Of a stretch of DNA of 64,000 bases, positions 25,453 to 38,410 are shown piece by piece. The translations under genes and the position numbers were made by a program. The stretch is from Venenivibrio stagnispumantis (lineage in GTDB: Bacteria > Aquificota > Aquificia > Aquificales > Hydrogenothermaceae): contig NZ_FXTX01000001.1 in NCBI RefSeq assembly GCF_900182795.1, positions 140,680 to 204,679 on the forward strand, given 5' to 3'. Within the stretch, counting starts at the first letter, position 1. Each line of letters begins with the position of its first letter. The notes beneath the pieces were generated by a model. The model was given only the letters and a program-made list of their open reading frames with translations, did no database searches and had not been told where the DNA came from.

Positions 25453-26865
25453 ATGTGTGGAATATTTGGAGTTTTTAATAATAAATCTGCAGCAGAGCTT
25501 ACATTCCTTGGTCTTCATGCATTACAACACAGAGGACAGGAATCTGCCGGAATAGCTGTATCAGATGGATATGATATAAATGTTAGACTTGGACAGGGTC
25601 TTGTTACAAAAGCAATATCAGATGAAGATTTAAAAGAGTTAAAAGGAGATATTGCTATCGGTCATGTTAGATATTCAACAGCCGGTGGTTCTAATCCTAA
25701 GAATATCCAACCATTTTTTGCTCATTTTTACGGCGGAAGTTTTGCCATAGCCCATAACGGCAATCTTGTTAATGCAAATAGTTTAAGGACAAAGTTAGAA
25801 AAAGAGGGAGCAATTTTCAGGTCTACATCGGATACAGAGATATTTGTTCATCTCATCGCTCGCTCTAAGAATCCACCACCATCCCATATTAATCTTCATA
25901 AAAATGATACAGAATTTTTACCTCTTGTATTTGAAGCAATGGGAAAAGTTAAAGGAGCATACTCTTTACTTATTTTAAGAGAAAAACAACTTATAGCAGT
26001 AAGGGACCCTTTTGGATTTAGACCTCTTTCTCTTGGAAAAAATAAATCAGGAAGTTATTTTTTTGCTTCTGAAAGTTGTGCATTTGATATAGTAGATGCA
26101 GAATATCTAAGAGATATTAATCCGGGAGAAGTGGTTGTTATAGATGATGCAGGTATTCGCTCTTATTATCCTTTTGAATATCCACAAAATCTTAAAAAAT
26201 GTATATTTGAGTTTGTATATTTTGCAAGACCTGATAGCATAATATTTAAAGATTATGTATATGAAATAAGAAAAAATATGGGAAGAAATCTTGCAAAAGA
26301 ATATCCAATAGATGCTGATTGTGTAGTACCTGTATTGGATTCAGGTTTAGTTGCAGCAATGGGATATTCAGAAGAAAGTGGCATTCCACTTGAGATAGGA
26401 ATAATCAGAAATCATTATGTAGGAAGAAGCTTTATCCAACCTACTCAAGAAATAAGGGATTTAAGTGTTAAATTAAAATTAAATCCGGTTAGACAGGCAA
26501 TAGAGGGAAAAAGAATAATAGTTATAGATGATTCACTTGTTAGAGGAACTACAAGTAAAAAAATAGTTAATATGCTACGAAGAGCCGGAGCAAAAGAAAT
26601 CCATATGTTAATTAGCTCACCACCTGTTATAAGTCCATGTTATTATGGTATAGACACACCAACAAAAGAAGAGCTCATTGCAAATAATATGAGTATAGAA
26701 GAGATAAAAAATTTCATAGGAGCAGATGGCCTAAATTATCTATCCTTAGAAGGAATGCTTGATGCAGCAGATAAAACAAAAGGCTACTGCACCGCATGTT
26801 TTACCGGTATTTATCCTGTTTTAGATGAAGAAGAGTTAGTTTTATCTGAGAAAAAAGATATTTAA
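25453..26865 (+). CDS. purF: Amidophosphoribosyltransferase
   Basis: A 470-residue PurF. The catalytic cysteine is residue 2 directly after Met, so there is no propeptide. N-terminal glutaminase motifs are HALQHRGQESAGIA (22-35), GHVRYSTAG (70-78) and the HNGNL loop (101-105). The PRPP site is IVIDDSLVRGTT (356-367). Four cysteines (C250, C396, C446, C449) match the [4Fe-4S] ligands of the Bacillus-type enzyme. It makes phosphoribosylamine, the first purine step. A TGAGGT site precedes the ATG. Confidence 0.96.
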   Translation: MCGIFGVFNNKSAAELTFLGLHALQHRGQESAGIAVSDGYDINVRLGQGLVTKAISDEDLKELKGDIAIGHVRYSTAGGSNPKNIQPFFAHFYGGSFAIAHNGNLVNANSLRTKLEKEGAIFRSTSDTEIFVHLIARSKNPPPSHINLHKNDTEFLPLVFEAMGKVKGAYSLLILREKQLIAVRDPFGFRPLSLGKNKSGSYFFASESCAFDIVDAEYLRDINPGEVVVIDDAGIRSYYPFEYPQNLKKCIFEFVYFARPDSIIFKDYVYEIRKNMGRNLAKEYPIDADCVVPVLDSGLVAAMGYSEESGIPLEIGIIRNHYVGRSFIQPTQEIRDLSVKLKLNPVRQAIEGKRIIVIDDSLVRGTTSKKIVNMLRRAGAKEIHMLISSPPVISPCYYGIDTPTKEELIANNMSIEEIKNFIGADGLNYLSLEGMLDAADKTKGYCTACFTGIYPVLDEEELVLSEKKDI

Positions 26866-26870
26866 ATATA

Positions 26871-26879
26871 TGTTAAAAT
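26871..26879 (+). promoter_or_regulatory. Extended -10 promoter element before lysC
   Basis: TGTTAAAAT fits the extended -10 pattern (TG-N-TAWAAT). It lies 40 bases before the lysC start and just after the purF stop. Closely similar elements precede ilvB, ilvC and bioB. Confidence 0.5.
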
Positions 26880-26918
26880 TTTTATTATAAAAATTGGAAT
26901 TGTTAAAAGGAGGAAGCA

Positions 26919-28146
26919 TTGCCTTTAATTGTTCAAAAATTCGGTGGAACATCAGTTGGAAATATAGAAAGAATAAAAAATGTTGCTAAAAAAGTGAAAA
27001 AAGCAGTAGATGAAGGAAATAAAGTTGTTGTAGTTTCTTCTGCAATGACAGGGGAAACAGATAGATTAATATCACTTACAAGGGAGTTATCAAACAGACC
27101 AGACCCAAGAGAACAGGATATGGTTGTATCTACCGGAGAACAGGTGGCAATAGGATTACTTGCAATAGCTTTAAAAGAACTTGGGATAAATGCAGTAAGT
27201 TTAACAGGATGGCAGGTGCCTATAATTACAGATAATGCTTACACAAAAGCAAGAATATTAAAAATAGATACCCATAGAATACATAAAGAGCTTGATGAAG
27301 GTAAAGTTGTAATAGTAGCCGGATTTCAAGGTGTTACAGAATATGGTGATATAACAACCCTTGGAAGAGGTGGTTCTGATACTACGGCAGTAGCACTTGC
27401 TGCTGCATTAAAAGCAGATGTTTGTGAAATCTATACAGATGTTACCGGTGTATTTACAGCAGACCCGAGAATTGTTTCATCAGCAAAAAAAATACCGGTT
27501 ATCTCTTATGAAGAGATGATGGAAATGGCATCCCTTGGCTCCAAAGTAATGCAGATACGCTCTGTTGAGTTTGGAGCTAAATATGGTGTTAAAATACATG
27601 TAAGGTCTTCTTTTGTAGATGAAGAAGGAACTTGGATAATGGAGGAAAATGAAGAGATGGAAAGAGTTGCAGTTAGAGGAATAAGCCATGAATTAAAAGA
27701 ATCTAAAATAACAGTGGTAGGTGTTCCGGATAAGCCGGGAATAGCTGCCAAATTATTTAAAGCTCTTGGAGATAAAAATATTGTTGTGGATATGATTGTT
27801 CAGAATGTATCCCATCAAGGCTTTACAGATATATCTTTTACGGTAAATAAAACTGATGCTGATTATGCAGAAGAGATAGCAAGGGAAGTTGCAAAAGAAG
27901 TAGGTGCAAAAGATGTTGAAAGAAATGATAAAATTGCAAAAATCTCCGTTGTAGGACTTGGTATGAAAACCCATGCCGGTGTAGCTGCAAAAATGTTTGA
28001 AACATTATATAAAGAAGGAATAAATATATATGCAATATCTACATCAGAGATAAAAATTTCTTGCTTAATAGATGAAAAATATGCAGAGCTTGCAGTAAGA
28101 GCATTACATGAAGCATTTATAGAGAATATGGAAACGGAGATACAGT

Positions 28147-28154
<8 letters not shown>
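26919..28154 (+). CDS. lysC: Aspartate kinase
   Basis: A 411-residue monofunctional aspartokinase: [11 protein letters not shown] (4-14), [12 protein letters not shown] (about 38-49), [21 protein letters not shown] (about 135-155), and two C-terminal ACT domains (about 266-335 and 345-405). It phosphorylates aspartate at the head of the lysine, threonine and methionine pathways; ACT domains usually bind lysine or threonine as feedback inhibitors. The start is TTG with AGGAGG upstream. It overlaps the next gene by eight bases. Confidence 0.96.
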
Positions 28155-30859
<2,705 letters not shown>

Positions 30860-30878
30860 TATAAATATTGAAAAATTT

Positions 30879-31232
30879 TTGCCGGTAATTACCGGCATTT
30901 TTTTTATTTATGGTGTTTATATTGTTTTATTCAGTGAAAATAATATCCAATCTATTTTTCAAAAATTACAGGTTAAAGAATCCCTTGAAAAAGATGTAAA
31001 AGCATTAAAAGAAGAAAACAGATTACTGAGTAATCAAAAATATTACCTTGAAACAGACCCATTTTATATAGAAAAAAAAGCAAGAGAAGATTTAGGACTT
31101 GCTATGGATAATGAAGATATTTATGTTATAGTAGATAAAAACCAAAATCAAAAAAATAATATTTCTCAGCAAAAAACAGAAGAAAGATGGATAGATAAAA
31201 TAATCAAGCTATATAAAGCCGTCAGGGAATAA
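30879..31232 (+). CDS. FtsB/DivIC-type septum protein
   Basis: A small bitopic protein: one N-terminal membrane helix (PVITGIFFIYGVYIVLF), a coiled coil (about 30-55: VKESLEKDVKALKEENRLL), then the FtsB/DivIC-type sequence YYLETDPFYIEKKAREDLGL, and a charged tail. FtsB links FtsL and FtsQ at the division site. The frame opens at TTG 30813 inside eno; TTG at 30879 gives a natural 117-residue protein, but it lies on the first bases of the eno terminator, so the start is uncertain. No ATG or GTG is usable. Next gene follows two bases after the stop. Confidence 0.75.
   Translation: MPVITGIFFIYGVYIVLFSENNIQSIFQKLQVKESLEKDVKALKEENRLLSNQKYYLETDPFYIEKKAREDLGLAMDNEDIYVIVDKNQNQKNNISQQKTEERWIDKIIKLYKAVRE
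30880..30905 (+). terminator. Strong Rho-independent terminator after eno, overlapping the FtsB-like frame
   Basis: TGCCGGT-AATT-ACCGGCA forms a perfect 7-bp stem with a tetraloop, followed by eight T. It is a textbook terminator 20 bases after the eno stop. It also lies inside the reading frame of the downstream FtsB-like protein, at or just after its possible TTG start at 30879. Confidence 0.9.
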
Positions 31233-31234
31233 AA

Positions 31235-31900
31235 ATGGAACTTTATATTTTTGATTTAGACGGAACAATTATTGATTCTTCAAAAGATATAGCAAAAGCA
31301 GTAAATTATGCTTTTGAAAAATTAAGATTAAACAAATTTCCGGAAGAAGAAATTGTAAAATATGTAGGATACGGAGCAAGAAAATTAATTGAAGATTTAA
31401 TCCCTGACAAACAGGATTATTGGGAAGAAAGTTTAAATTTATTCAGAGAGTATTATAACCAAAATCCTTCCGTCCATACTAAACCATATCCTTATGTTAA
31501 AGAAGTTCTTGAATATCTTAAAGAAAATAATAAAAATATAGCAGTTTTAACAAATAAATATGAAAAAATATCAAAAGATATACTAAAAGATATAGGGCTT
31601 TGGGAATATATAGATTTAGTTGTAGGAGCAGATACCTTAGATACAAGAAAACCTGAGCCTGATGGTGTTTATTTTATATTAAAAGTTTTAGAAAAAAATA
31701 AAGAAGAAAGTATCTTGATAGGAGATAGTGAAGTAGATGTTTTAACCGGAAAAAATGCCGGAATAAAAACTGCTTTATTACTTCACGGATATGGAAATAA
31801 AGAGTTAGCTAAAAATCTAAATCCTGATTATATATTTAAAGATTTTAAAGATTTATTAAGTGAGGTGAAAAAATGGAATGGAAAACAGCTATCACTTTAA
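31235..31900 (+). CDS. gph: Phosphoglycolate phosphatase-like HAD hydrolase
   Basis: A 221-residue HAD-superfamily phosphatase: motif I IFDLDGTIIDSS (4-15), a helical cap, motif II VLTNKYEK (about 98-105), motif III lysine in RKPEPDGVYF (about 139-148) and motif IV ILIGDSEVDVLTGKNAG (about 160-176). The Gph subgroup removes phosphate from 2-phosphoglycolate, but substrates in this family are hard to predict. It overlaps the next gene by 28 bases, so the two are coupled. Confidence 0.8.
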   Translation: MELYIFDLDGTIIDSSKDIAKAVNYAFEKLRLNKFPEEEIVKYVGYGARKLIEDLIPDKQDYWEESLNLFREYYNQNPSVHTKPYPYVKEVLEYLKENNKNIAVLTNKYEKISKDILKDIGLWEYIDLVVGADTLDTRKPEPDGVYFILKVLEKNKEESILIGDSEVDVLTGKNAGIKTALLLHGYGNKELAKNLNPDYIFKDFKDLLSEVKKWNGKQLSL

Positions 31901-32658
31901 ACAAAGGAAATGAGATATATCTTAGAGGATATAATTTATTGGAGCTTGTTGGAAAAATATCTTTTACAGAGGCAATATATTTAACATTAAAAGGAGAGTT
32001 TCCTTCAGAAAAAGAAGTTAAAATGCTTGATGCTATATTTACATCTATTGTAGACCATGGTATAGCAGTGCCTTCAGTAATGGCTTTAAGAAATGTTATA
32101 TCCGGTGGTAATAAACTTCATGTTGGTGTGGCTGCAGGAGTTTTAACTTTTGGTGATTATCACGGCGGAGCTTTGGAAGATGCAATGAGATTATTACAGG
32201 AATGGGCTAATAAATCGGATAATTTAAGGGAAACTGCAAAAGAGTTGGTAGAAAAAGCAATAAAAGAAAAAATGTTGCTTGCAGGTTTTGGACATAGATA
32301 CTATAAAGATTTTGACCCAAGAGCAAAAAGATTAATAGATTTAGCAAAAGAAATAGGATTTTTCGGAAAACATTCAGAATTTGCATTATATCTTGAAGAA
32401 GAGATATATAAGATAAAAGGAAAAAAATTAGTTCTAAATGTAGATGGAGCAATAGCCGGTATAACATCTGATATGGGATTTGATTGGAGAGTAGGAAAAG
32501 GATTTTTTATTATCGGAAGAATTCCCGGATTAGTAGCCCATGCTTTTGAAGAACTAACTATGGAAAAGCCATTTAGAAGATTAGATGAAGATAAAGAAGT
32601 AAATTATATAGGAGAACCACCAAGGGAATTACCGGAATATATAAAAAACAGAAAATGA
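31873..32658 (+). CDS. ccl: Citryl-CoA lyase-type short citrate synthase homologue
   Basis: A 261-residue protein equal to the C-terminal catalytic part of citrate synthase, much shorter than the usual 370-430 residues. Catalytic residues are present: H97 in GDYHGGALEDA, GFGHRYYKDFDPRAKR (138-153) and D191 in NVDGAIAGI. In Hydrogenobacter a protein of this size is citryl-CoA lyase, which splits citryl-CoA to acetyl-CoA and oxaloacetate in the reductive TCA cycle. Members of the Hydrogenothermaceae mostly use ATP-citrate lyase, so the role here is open. No citryl-CoA synthetase gene is nearby. Confidence 0.75.
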   Translation: MEWKTAITLNKGNEIYLRGYNLLELVGKISFTEAIYLTLKGEFPSEKEVKMLDAIFTSIVDHGIAVPSVMALRNVISGGNKLHVGVAAGVLTFGDYHGGALEDAMRLLQEWANKSDNLRETAKELVEKAIKEKMLLAGFGHRYYKDFDPRAKRLIDLAKEIGFFGKHSEFALYLEEEIYKIKGKKLVLNVDGAIAGITSDMGFDWRVGKGFFIIGRIPGLVAHAFEELTMEKPFRRLDEDKEVNYIGEPPRELPEYIKNRK

Positions 32659-32691
32659 GCTTTCTCATTGTTAAATCTACAAATAACTTTA

Positions 32692-32700
32692 TGATATAAT
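32692..32700 (+). promoter_or_regulatory. Extended -10 promoter element before ilvB
   Basis: TGATATAAT is a perfect extended -10 (TG-N-TATAAT) 24 bases before the ilvB ATG. The -35 region is weak. A small hairpin AATGAG/CTCATT overlaps the preceding stop. The leader is too short for a peptide attenuator. Confidence 0.6.
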
Positions 32701-32724
32701 TTTAAAAATTTTGAGGTGTAAAAA

Positions 32725-34467
32725 ATGGTAAAAAGAGGAGCAGATATAATAATAGATGTTTTAATAAAAGAAGGTGTTGATACAGTATTTGGTCTTCCGG
32801 GCGGTGCAATAATGGAAGTTTATGATGCATTATTTGATGCACCGTTTAAAAATGTATTAGCAAGACACGAACAAGCAGCAGCCCACATGGCAGATGGATA
32901 TGCAAGGGCAACAGGAAAAGTAGGAGTAGTGATAGCAACCTCAGGACCTGGGGCTACAAATCTTGTAACAGGGCTTGCTACGGCATATATGGATTCTATA
33001 CCTATGGTAGCTATAACGGGACAGGTTCCAACCCATTATATCGGAACAGATGCATTTCAAGAAGCAGATGTAATAGGTATAACCAGACCTGTAACAAAAC
33101 ATAATTTTCTCGTAACAGATATCAAAGATTTGCCTTTAATATTAAGACAGGCTTTTTATATAGCAAGAACAGGAAGACCTGGGCCGGTTTTAGTAGATAT
33201 ACCAAAAGATATAACCCAGCAAAAAAGTGAGTATTATATCCCAACCGATGAAGAGGTAAAAGAATCCCTTCCAGGTTATAATCCTCATGTGGAAGGAAAT
33301 CCTGTCCAAATAAAAAAAGCAGCCCAGTTAATCAGACAGGCAAAAAGACCTGTTTTATATGTAGGTGGTGGAGCCATATTATCAGATGCAGCAGAAGAAG
33401 TATATAAGTTAGCCCATCTTACAAGAATACCGGTGACAACTACAAATATGGGTAAAGGTGCATTTCCTGAAAATGACCCTCTTGCACTTCATATGCTTGG
33501 AATGCATGGAACATATTATGCAAATATGGCAGTTTATAATAGTGATTTACTTATAGCAGTAGGAGCAAGATTTGATGATAGGGTTACAGGAAAAATAACA
33601 GAATTTGCACCTGAAGCTAAAATAATACATATAGATATAGACCCGGCTTCAATCAGTAAAACCATTACAGTAGATGTTCCTATTGTTGGAGATGTAAAAA
33701 TAGTTTTACAAAAATTAATAAAAGAACTTGAAAAGAAACCTATTGATTGGATAGAAGCAAGGGAAAACTGGTTAAAACAGATAGAAAAATGGAAAGAAGA
33801 ACATCCTTTAAAATATAGACAATCTGATAAAATTATAAAGCCTCAATATGTTATAGAACAGATATATGAAGTTACAAAAGGAGATGCTATCGTATCTGCC
33901 GGTGTAGGACAGCATCAGATGTGGGCAGCTATGTTTTATAAATACTCATATCCAAGACAATTTTTAAATTCCGGTGGGCTTGGAACAATGGGATTTGGTT
34001 TTCCGGCAGCAATCGGGGCTAAAATAGGAAGACCGGAAAAAACAGTTTTTGCAATAGAAGGGGATGGTTCTTTTATAATGAATGTTCAGGATTTAGCAAC
34101 AGCAGTTCAATACAGGGTTCCTGTTAAAGTCGCAATAATTAATAATGGTTTTCTCGGAATGGTTAGACAGTGGCAACAATTTTTCTATGATAGTAGATAT
34201 GCAAGTGTATGTTTATCAGTTCAACCGGATTTTGTTAAACTTGCAGAGAGCTTTGGAGCAGTAGGACTTAGAGCTACAAAACCATCAGAAGTAAAAGAAG
34301 TTTTAGAAAAAGCAATGACAATTAATGATAGACCTGTTATAATAGATTTTGTAGTAGATAGAGAAGAAAATGTTTTACCTATGGTTCCGGCAGGAAAAAG
34401 TTATAGAGAGATGATTTTATCACCGGGTAAAAAGGGTGAAGCAGAAACTATGTATTTAGTGGGGTAG
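32725..34467 (+). CDS. ilvB: Acetolactate synthase, large catalytic subunit
   Basis: A 580-residue TPP enzyme: [20 protein letters not shown] (about 15-34), the catalytic glutamate in [19 protein letters not shown] (about 43-61), [20 protein letters not shown] (about 69-88), and the TPP-binding region [17 protein letters not shown] (about 443-459) with [16 protein letters not shown]. It condenses pyruvate for valine/leucine or pyruvate with 2-oxobutyrate for isoleucine. The small subunit gene follows after four bases, then ilvC. Confidence 0.97.
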   Translation: MVKRGADIIIDVLIKEGVDTVFGLPGGAIMEVYDALFDAPFKNVLARHEQAAAHMADGYARATGKVGVVIATSGPGATNLVTGLATAYMDSIPMVAITGQVPTHYIGTDAFQEADVIGITRPVTKHNFLVTDIKDLPLILRQAFYIARTGRPGPVLVDIPKDITQQKSEYYIPTDEEVKESLPGYNPHVEGNPVQIKKAAQLIRQAKRPVLYVGGGAILSDAAEEVYKLAHLTRIPVTTTNMGKGAFPENDPLALHMLGMHGTYYANMAVYNSDLLIAVGARFDDRVTGKITEFAPEAKIIHIDIDPASISKTITVDVPIVGDVKIVLQKLIKELEKKPIDWIEARENWLKQIEKWKEEHPLKYRQSDKIIKPQYVIEQIYEVTKGDAIVSAGVGQHQMWAAMFYKYSYPRQFLNSGGLGTMGFGFPAAIGAKIGRPEKTVFAIEGDGSFIMNVQDLATAVQYRVPVKVAIINNGFLGMVRQWQQFFYDSRYASVCLSVQPDFVKLAESFGAVGLRATKPSEVKEVLEKAMTINDRPVIIDFVVDREENVLPMVPAGKSYREMILSPGKKGEAETMYLVG

Positions 34468-34471
34468 ATTT

Positions 34472-35035
34472 ATGGAAGATATAAAAGTTGTTAAAACAAG
34501 ACCAGAACCGGAAAAAAGAATAAGAAAACATACAATAGTTGTAAAAGTTATGCATAATTTTGGTGTATTGGCAAGAATAACCGGATTATTTGCAGGAAGA
34601 GGGTATAATATAGAAAGCCTAACCGTAGGAAGAACCCATGAGCCTAATGTTGCAAGAATAACATTGGTAGTGGAAGGAGATGAAAGGGTAATAGAACAGA
34701 TAATAAAACAACTAAGAAAATTGATAGAAACATTAAGAGTAAGAGATATAACAGATATTCCACATATAGAAAGGGAGCTTGCCCTTATAAAAGTTCATAC
34801 AGCAGATGAAAAAGCAAGAGATGAAATAATGAGATTAGTTAACATATTCAGGGCAAAGGTAGTTGATGTATCAACAGATACATACACAATAGAGATAACC
34901 GGCGATAATGAAAAAATAGAAGCATTTATAGATTTACTTAGACCATTTGGATTAAAAGATATAGGAAGAACAGGAACCCTTGCATTTATAAGGGAGTCTG
35001 CCAGCAGAAAATTAGATAAATATACAGCAGAATAA
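34472..35035 (+). CDS. ilvN: Acetolactate synthase, small regulatory subunit
   Basis: A 187-residue protein with an ACT domain (about 20-95: HTIVVKVMHNFGVLARITGLF, then GRGYNIESLTVGRTHEPNVAR) and the C-terminal ALS small-subunit domain (ALIKVHTADEKARDEIMRL and RPFGLKDIGRTGTLAFIR). It activates IlvB and gives valine feedback inhibition. Length is like IlvH. It has a short N-terminal extension of about 18 charged residues. Confidence 0.95.
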   Translation: MEDIKVVKTRPEPEKRIRKHTIVVKVMHNFGVLARITGLFAGRGYNIESLTVGRTHEPNVARITLVVEGDERVIEQIIKQLRKLIETLRVRDITDIPHIERELALIKVHTADEKARDEIMRLVNIFRAKVVDVSTDTYTIEITGDNEKIEAFIDLLRPFGLKDIGRTGTLAFIRESASRKLDKYTAE

Positions 35036-35040
35036 AATTA

Positions 35041-35049
35041 TGTTAAAAT
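35041..35049 (+). promoter_or_regulatory. Extended -10 promoter element before ilvC
   Basis: TGTTAAAAT, identical to the element before lysC, lies 24 bases before the ilvC ATG in the 38-base gap after ilvN. An ACAGGAGG ribosome-binding site follows. It suggests ilvC also has its own promoter. Confidence 0.5.
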
Positions 35050-35073
35050 TTAATAAAAAAACAGGAGGTTTAA

Positions 35074-36075
<1,002 letters not shown>

Positions 36076-36077
36076 AA

Positions 36078-36701
36078 ATGAATTTAACTTCCAAGAGAAA
36101 GATTATAAAAAAAGTATATGAACCGGTTGGCATTCTTATTGCCAAAACCCATATAACTCCTAATATGATAACAATTTTATCTGTGATAGTCGGCGTCTTC
36201 GCCGCTATCTATTATTATAAAGAAAAGCCTTTAATAGGAGCTTTACTTGTTTTTATAAGTGGTTTTTTTGATTTGATGGATGGGATAGTAGCAAGAGAAA
36301 CAGAAAAATCCTCAAAATTCGGTGCAGTTTTTGATTGGCTGGCAGACAAATTTGTTGATGGATTTTTGATATTTTTTATAGGAATAACCTACTCAACACC
36401 TTTTATAACAGCACTTGGTATTACGGCTACAATGCTACATACATTTATAAAACCGGTAGCTTATGCAGAAATAGGTTTTTCAAATAGGGAAAAAGGAAAA
36501 ATAGAAGACCCTCTTGAAGGGATAGGATTTTTCGGAAGACCTGAAACATTGTTAACAATCATTATTTTCTCTATATTTGAACATTTTAATATTTTAGGTG
36601 GTTTAGAATTTGGATTTAAGCTGATAGTTACATTAACTATTTTGTCTTTAATGCAGAGAATAATATATCTATATGTTAAATATAATAAAGATTATGACTA
36701 A
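36078..36701 (+). CDS. CDP-alcohol phosphatidyltransferase family membrane enzyme
   Basis: A 207-residue membrane protein with the family signature D-x2-D-G-x2-A-R-x8-G-x3-D-x3-D, read as DLMDGIVARETEKSSKFGAV followed by FDWLAD (about 66-91). The N-terminal sequence ITPNMITILSVIVGVFAAI is typical. The enzyme transfers a phosphatidyl group from CDP-diacylglycerol to an alcohol: glycerol-phosphate, inositol-phosphate or serine. The exact acceptor cannot be read from the motif; length and position do not decide it. About six membrane helices. Confidence 0.85.
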   Translation: MNLTSKRKIIKKVYEPVGILIAKTHITPNMITILSVIVGVFAAIYYYKEKPLIGALLVFISGFFDLMDGIVARETEKSSKFGAVFDWLADKFVDGFLIFFIGITYSTPFITALGITATMLHTFIKPVAYAEIGFSNREKGKIEDPLEGIGFFGRPETLLTIIIFSIFEHFNILGGLEFGFKLIVTLTILSLMQRIIYLYVKYNKDYD

Positions 36702-36710
36702 GAGGGGAAT

Positions 36711-37370
36711 ATGAATCGTCCTTATACAATTATTGTATCTGAAGTCACCGTTGATGGAAAATTAACATTAAGAAAAGGTCGCTCTTCAAAAGAAATTATG
36801 CAGTTTATGGATGAAGAAGCAAACAGATATTTACATGAAACAAGAGCAAAAGTTGATGGTATTATGGTAGGAGCAGAAACAATAAGAACAGATAACCCAT
36901 TTTTAACCGTCAGATATGTAGAAGGAAAAAATCCAACAAGAATAATCCCAACCTCAAAAGCAGATATTCCTTTTGATGCAAATATACTCGGAAAACATGC
37001 TCCAACAATAATTGTAACAACAGAATCAGCACCGAAAGAAAAGGTAGAAGCTTTAAAAGAAAAAGTAGAAGTCCTAATTATAGGGAAAGAGTCTGTAGAT
37101 TTAATTAAGATGATGGATAAACTTTATAGCCTTGGAATACATTCTCTTATGGTAGAAGGTGGCTCTACATTAAACTGGCAGTTATTAAAACTTGGATTAG
37201 TAGATGAAATTAGAATTATACATATGCCATTTATTGTAGGTGGAGAAAATACACCTACATTTGTAGGTGGAAAAGGATTTGAAAAATTAGAAGATGTTAT
37301 TAAATTAAAGTTAAGAGCTCATTTTTTAAGAGGAAGCCATCTTATAACCGAATGGGAAGTTAAATATTAG
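36711..37370 (+). CDS. RibD C-terminal-type pyrimidine reductase of riboflavin synthesis (stand-alone)
   Basis: A 219-residue reductase of the RibD-C/dihydrofolate-reductase-like fold: PYTIIVSEVTVDGKLTL (about 4-20), ETRAKVDGIMVGAETIRTDNPFLTVR (about 44-69) and LMVEGGSTLNWQLLKLGLVDEI (about 147-168). It reduces the ribosylaminopyrimidine phosphate intermediate with NADPH. It lacks the deaminase domain of bacterial RibD and so has the stand-alone layout seen in archaea and fungi (Rib7). AGAGGGGA precedes the ATG. The next gene starts right after the stop. Confidence 0.85.
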   Translation: MNRPYTIIVSEVTVDGKLTLRKGRSSKEIMQFMDEEANRYLHETRAKVDGIMVGAETIRTDNPFLTVRYVEGKNPTRIIPTSKADIPFDANILGKHAPTIIVTTESAPKEKVEALKEKVEVLIIGKESVDLIKMMDKLYSLGIHSLMVEGGSTLNWQLLKLGLVDEIRIIHMPFIVGGENTPTFVGGKGFEKLEDVIKLKLRAHFLRGSHLITEWEVKY

Positions 37371-37625
37371 GTGAAAAAAATGAAAATAAAGGTTTTATAT
37401 TTTGCTTCCTTAAAGGATAAATTAAAAAAAAAGGAAGATATAATAGATTTAAAAGAAGGCAGTAAAGTAGAAGATTTACTAAATGATATAATATCAAAAT
37501 ATCCTCAAATTCAGGAATTAATCCAAAAATGTATGATAGCAGTAAATGAAGAATATTCTTCAAAAGATAGAGTATTAAATGAAAATGATATAGTTGCTAT
37601 TATTCCTCCGGTAAGCGGTGGATAA
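37371..37625 (+). CDS. moaD: Molybdopterin synthase sulfur carrier subunit MoaD
   Basis: A ubiquitin-fold protein of 81-84 residues: IKVLYFASLKDKLKKKEDIID at the start and the C-terminal NENDIVAIIPPVSGG, where the terminal Gly-Gly is activated and carries the thiocarboxylate that MoaE uses to make molybdopterin. Start at GTG 37371 or ATG 37380; the ATG is the more natural, with the GGTG just upstream. moaE is not adjacent. Confidence 0.9.
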   Translation: MKKMKIKVLYFASLKDKLKKKEDIIDLKEGSKVEDLLNDIISKYPQIQELIQKCMIAVNEEYSSKDRVLNENDIVAIIPPVSGG

Positions 37626-37630
37626 AAATA

Positions 37631-38401
37631 ATGAAAAAGGCATTAACTGTTGCCGGTTCTGATAATAGTGGTGGTGCCGGTATCCAAGCAGATTTAAAAG
37701 TTTTTTCTGCTTTTGGTATTTATGGTATGACTGCTATAACATCTATAACGGTTCAAAACACAAAAGGAGTAATAGAAACTATACCGGTAAATTCCCAAAC
37801 TCTTTATAATCAAATTAAATCCATTGCAGAAGATATAGGAATAGATGTTTTAAAAGTAGGTATGCTTCAAACAGCAGAAAATGTAGAAATTTTATCAGAA
37901 GCAATTGATAAATTTAATTTAAATCTAAATGTTATTGATACAGTTATAAAATCAAAAAATAATAAATCTTTACTCAATGATGAAGCTATTGATTTATTTA
38001 TAAAAAAAATAATCCCAAAAAGTTTTATAATAACGCCAAATATTCCGGAAGCAGAAAGATTAACCGGAAATATTATTAAAGATATTGAAGATATGAAAAA
38101 ATCAGCAAAAGAATTATACAAGATGGGAGCAAAATATATAGTTTTAAAAGGCGGACATCTCCCTATGGAAAACAAAGTTTTTGATATTATCTATGATGGA
38201 AAAGATTTTGTTATTCTTGAATATCCATTTGTAAAAGCAAAAAATACCCATGGAACCGGCTGCACCTATGCATCTGCAATTGCTTCAAATATAGTAAAAC
38301 AAAAAGATATAATTAAAGCAATAAGAATAGCAAGGATATATCTTCAAGGAGCAATAGAAAACAGCACCGATATAGGATTAAATCATTTCTGGATGCATTA
38401 G
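37631..38401 (+). CDS. thiD: Hydroxymethylpyrimidine/phosphomethylpyrimidine kinase
   Basis: A 256-residue ribokinase-family enzyme: TVAGSDNSGGAGIQADLKVF (6-25), YGMTAITSITVQNTKGV (about 31-47), VLKVGMLQTAENVEIL (about 74-89) and KNTHGTGCTYASAIASNI (about 206-223; GTGC with catalytic Cys/Asp region). It phosphorylates HMP and HMP-P for thiamine. All motifs are intact. Confidence 0.95.
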   Translation: MKKALTVAGSDNSGGAGIQADLKVFSAFGIYGMTAITSITVQNTKGVIETIPVNSQTLYNQIKSIAEDIGIDVLKVGMLQTAENVEILSEAIDKFNLNLNVIDTVIKSKNNKSLLNDEAIDLFIKKIIPKSFIITPNIPEAERLTGNIIKDIEDMKKSAKELYKMGAKYIVLKGGHLPMENKVFDIIYDGKDFVILEYPFVKAKNTHGTGCTYASAIASNIVKQKDIIKAIRIARIYLQGAIENSTDIGLNHFWMH

Positions 38402-38410
38402 GAGAATAAA

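Noticed and set aside
32641..32724. Gap before ilvB considered as a leader-peptide attenuator or T-box
   Set aside because: Only about 25 bases separate the -10 element from the ATG; no leader peptide with branched-chain codons and no T-box sequence fit.
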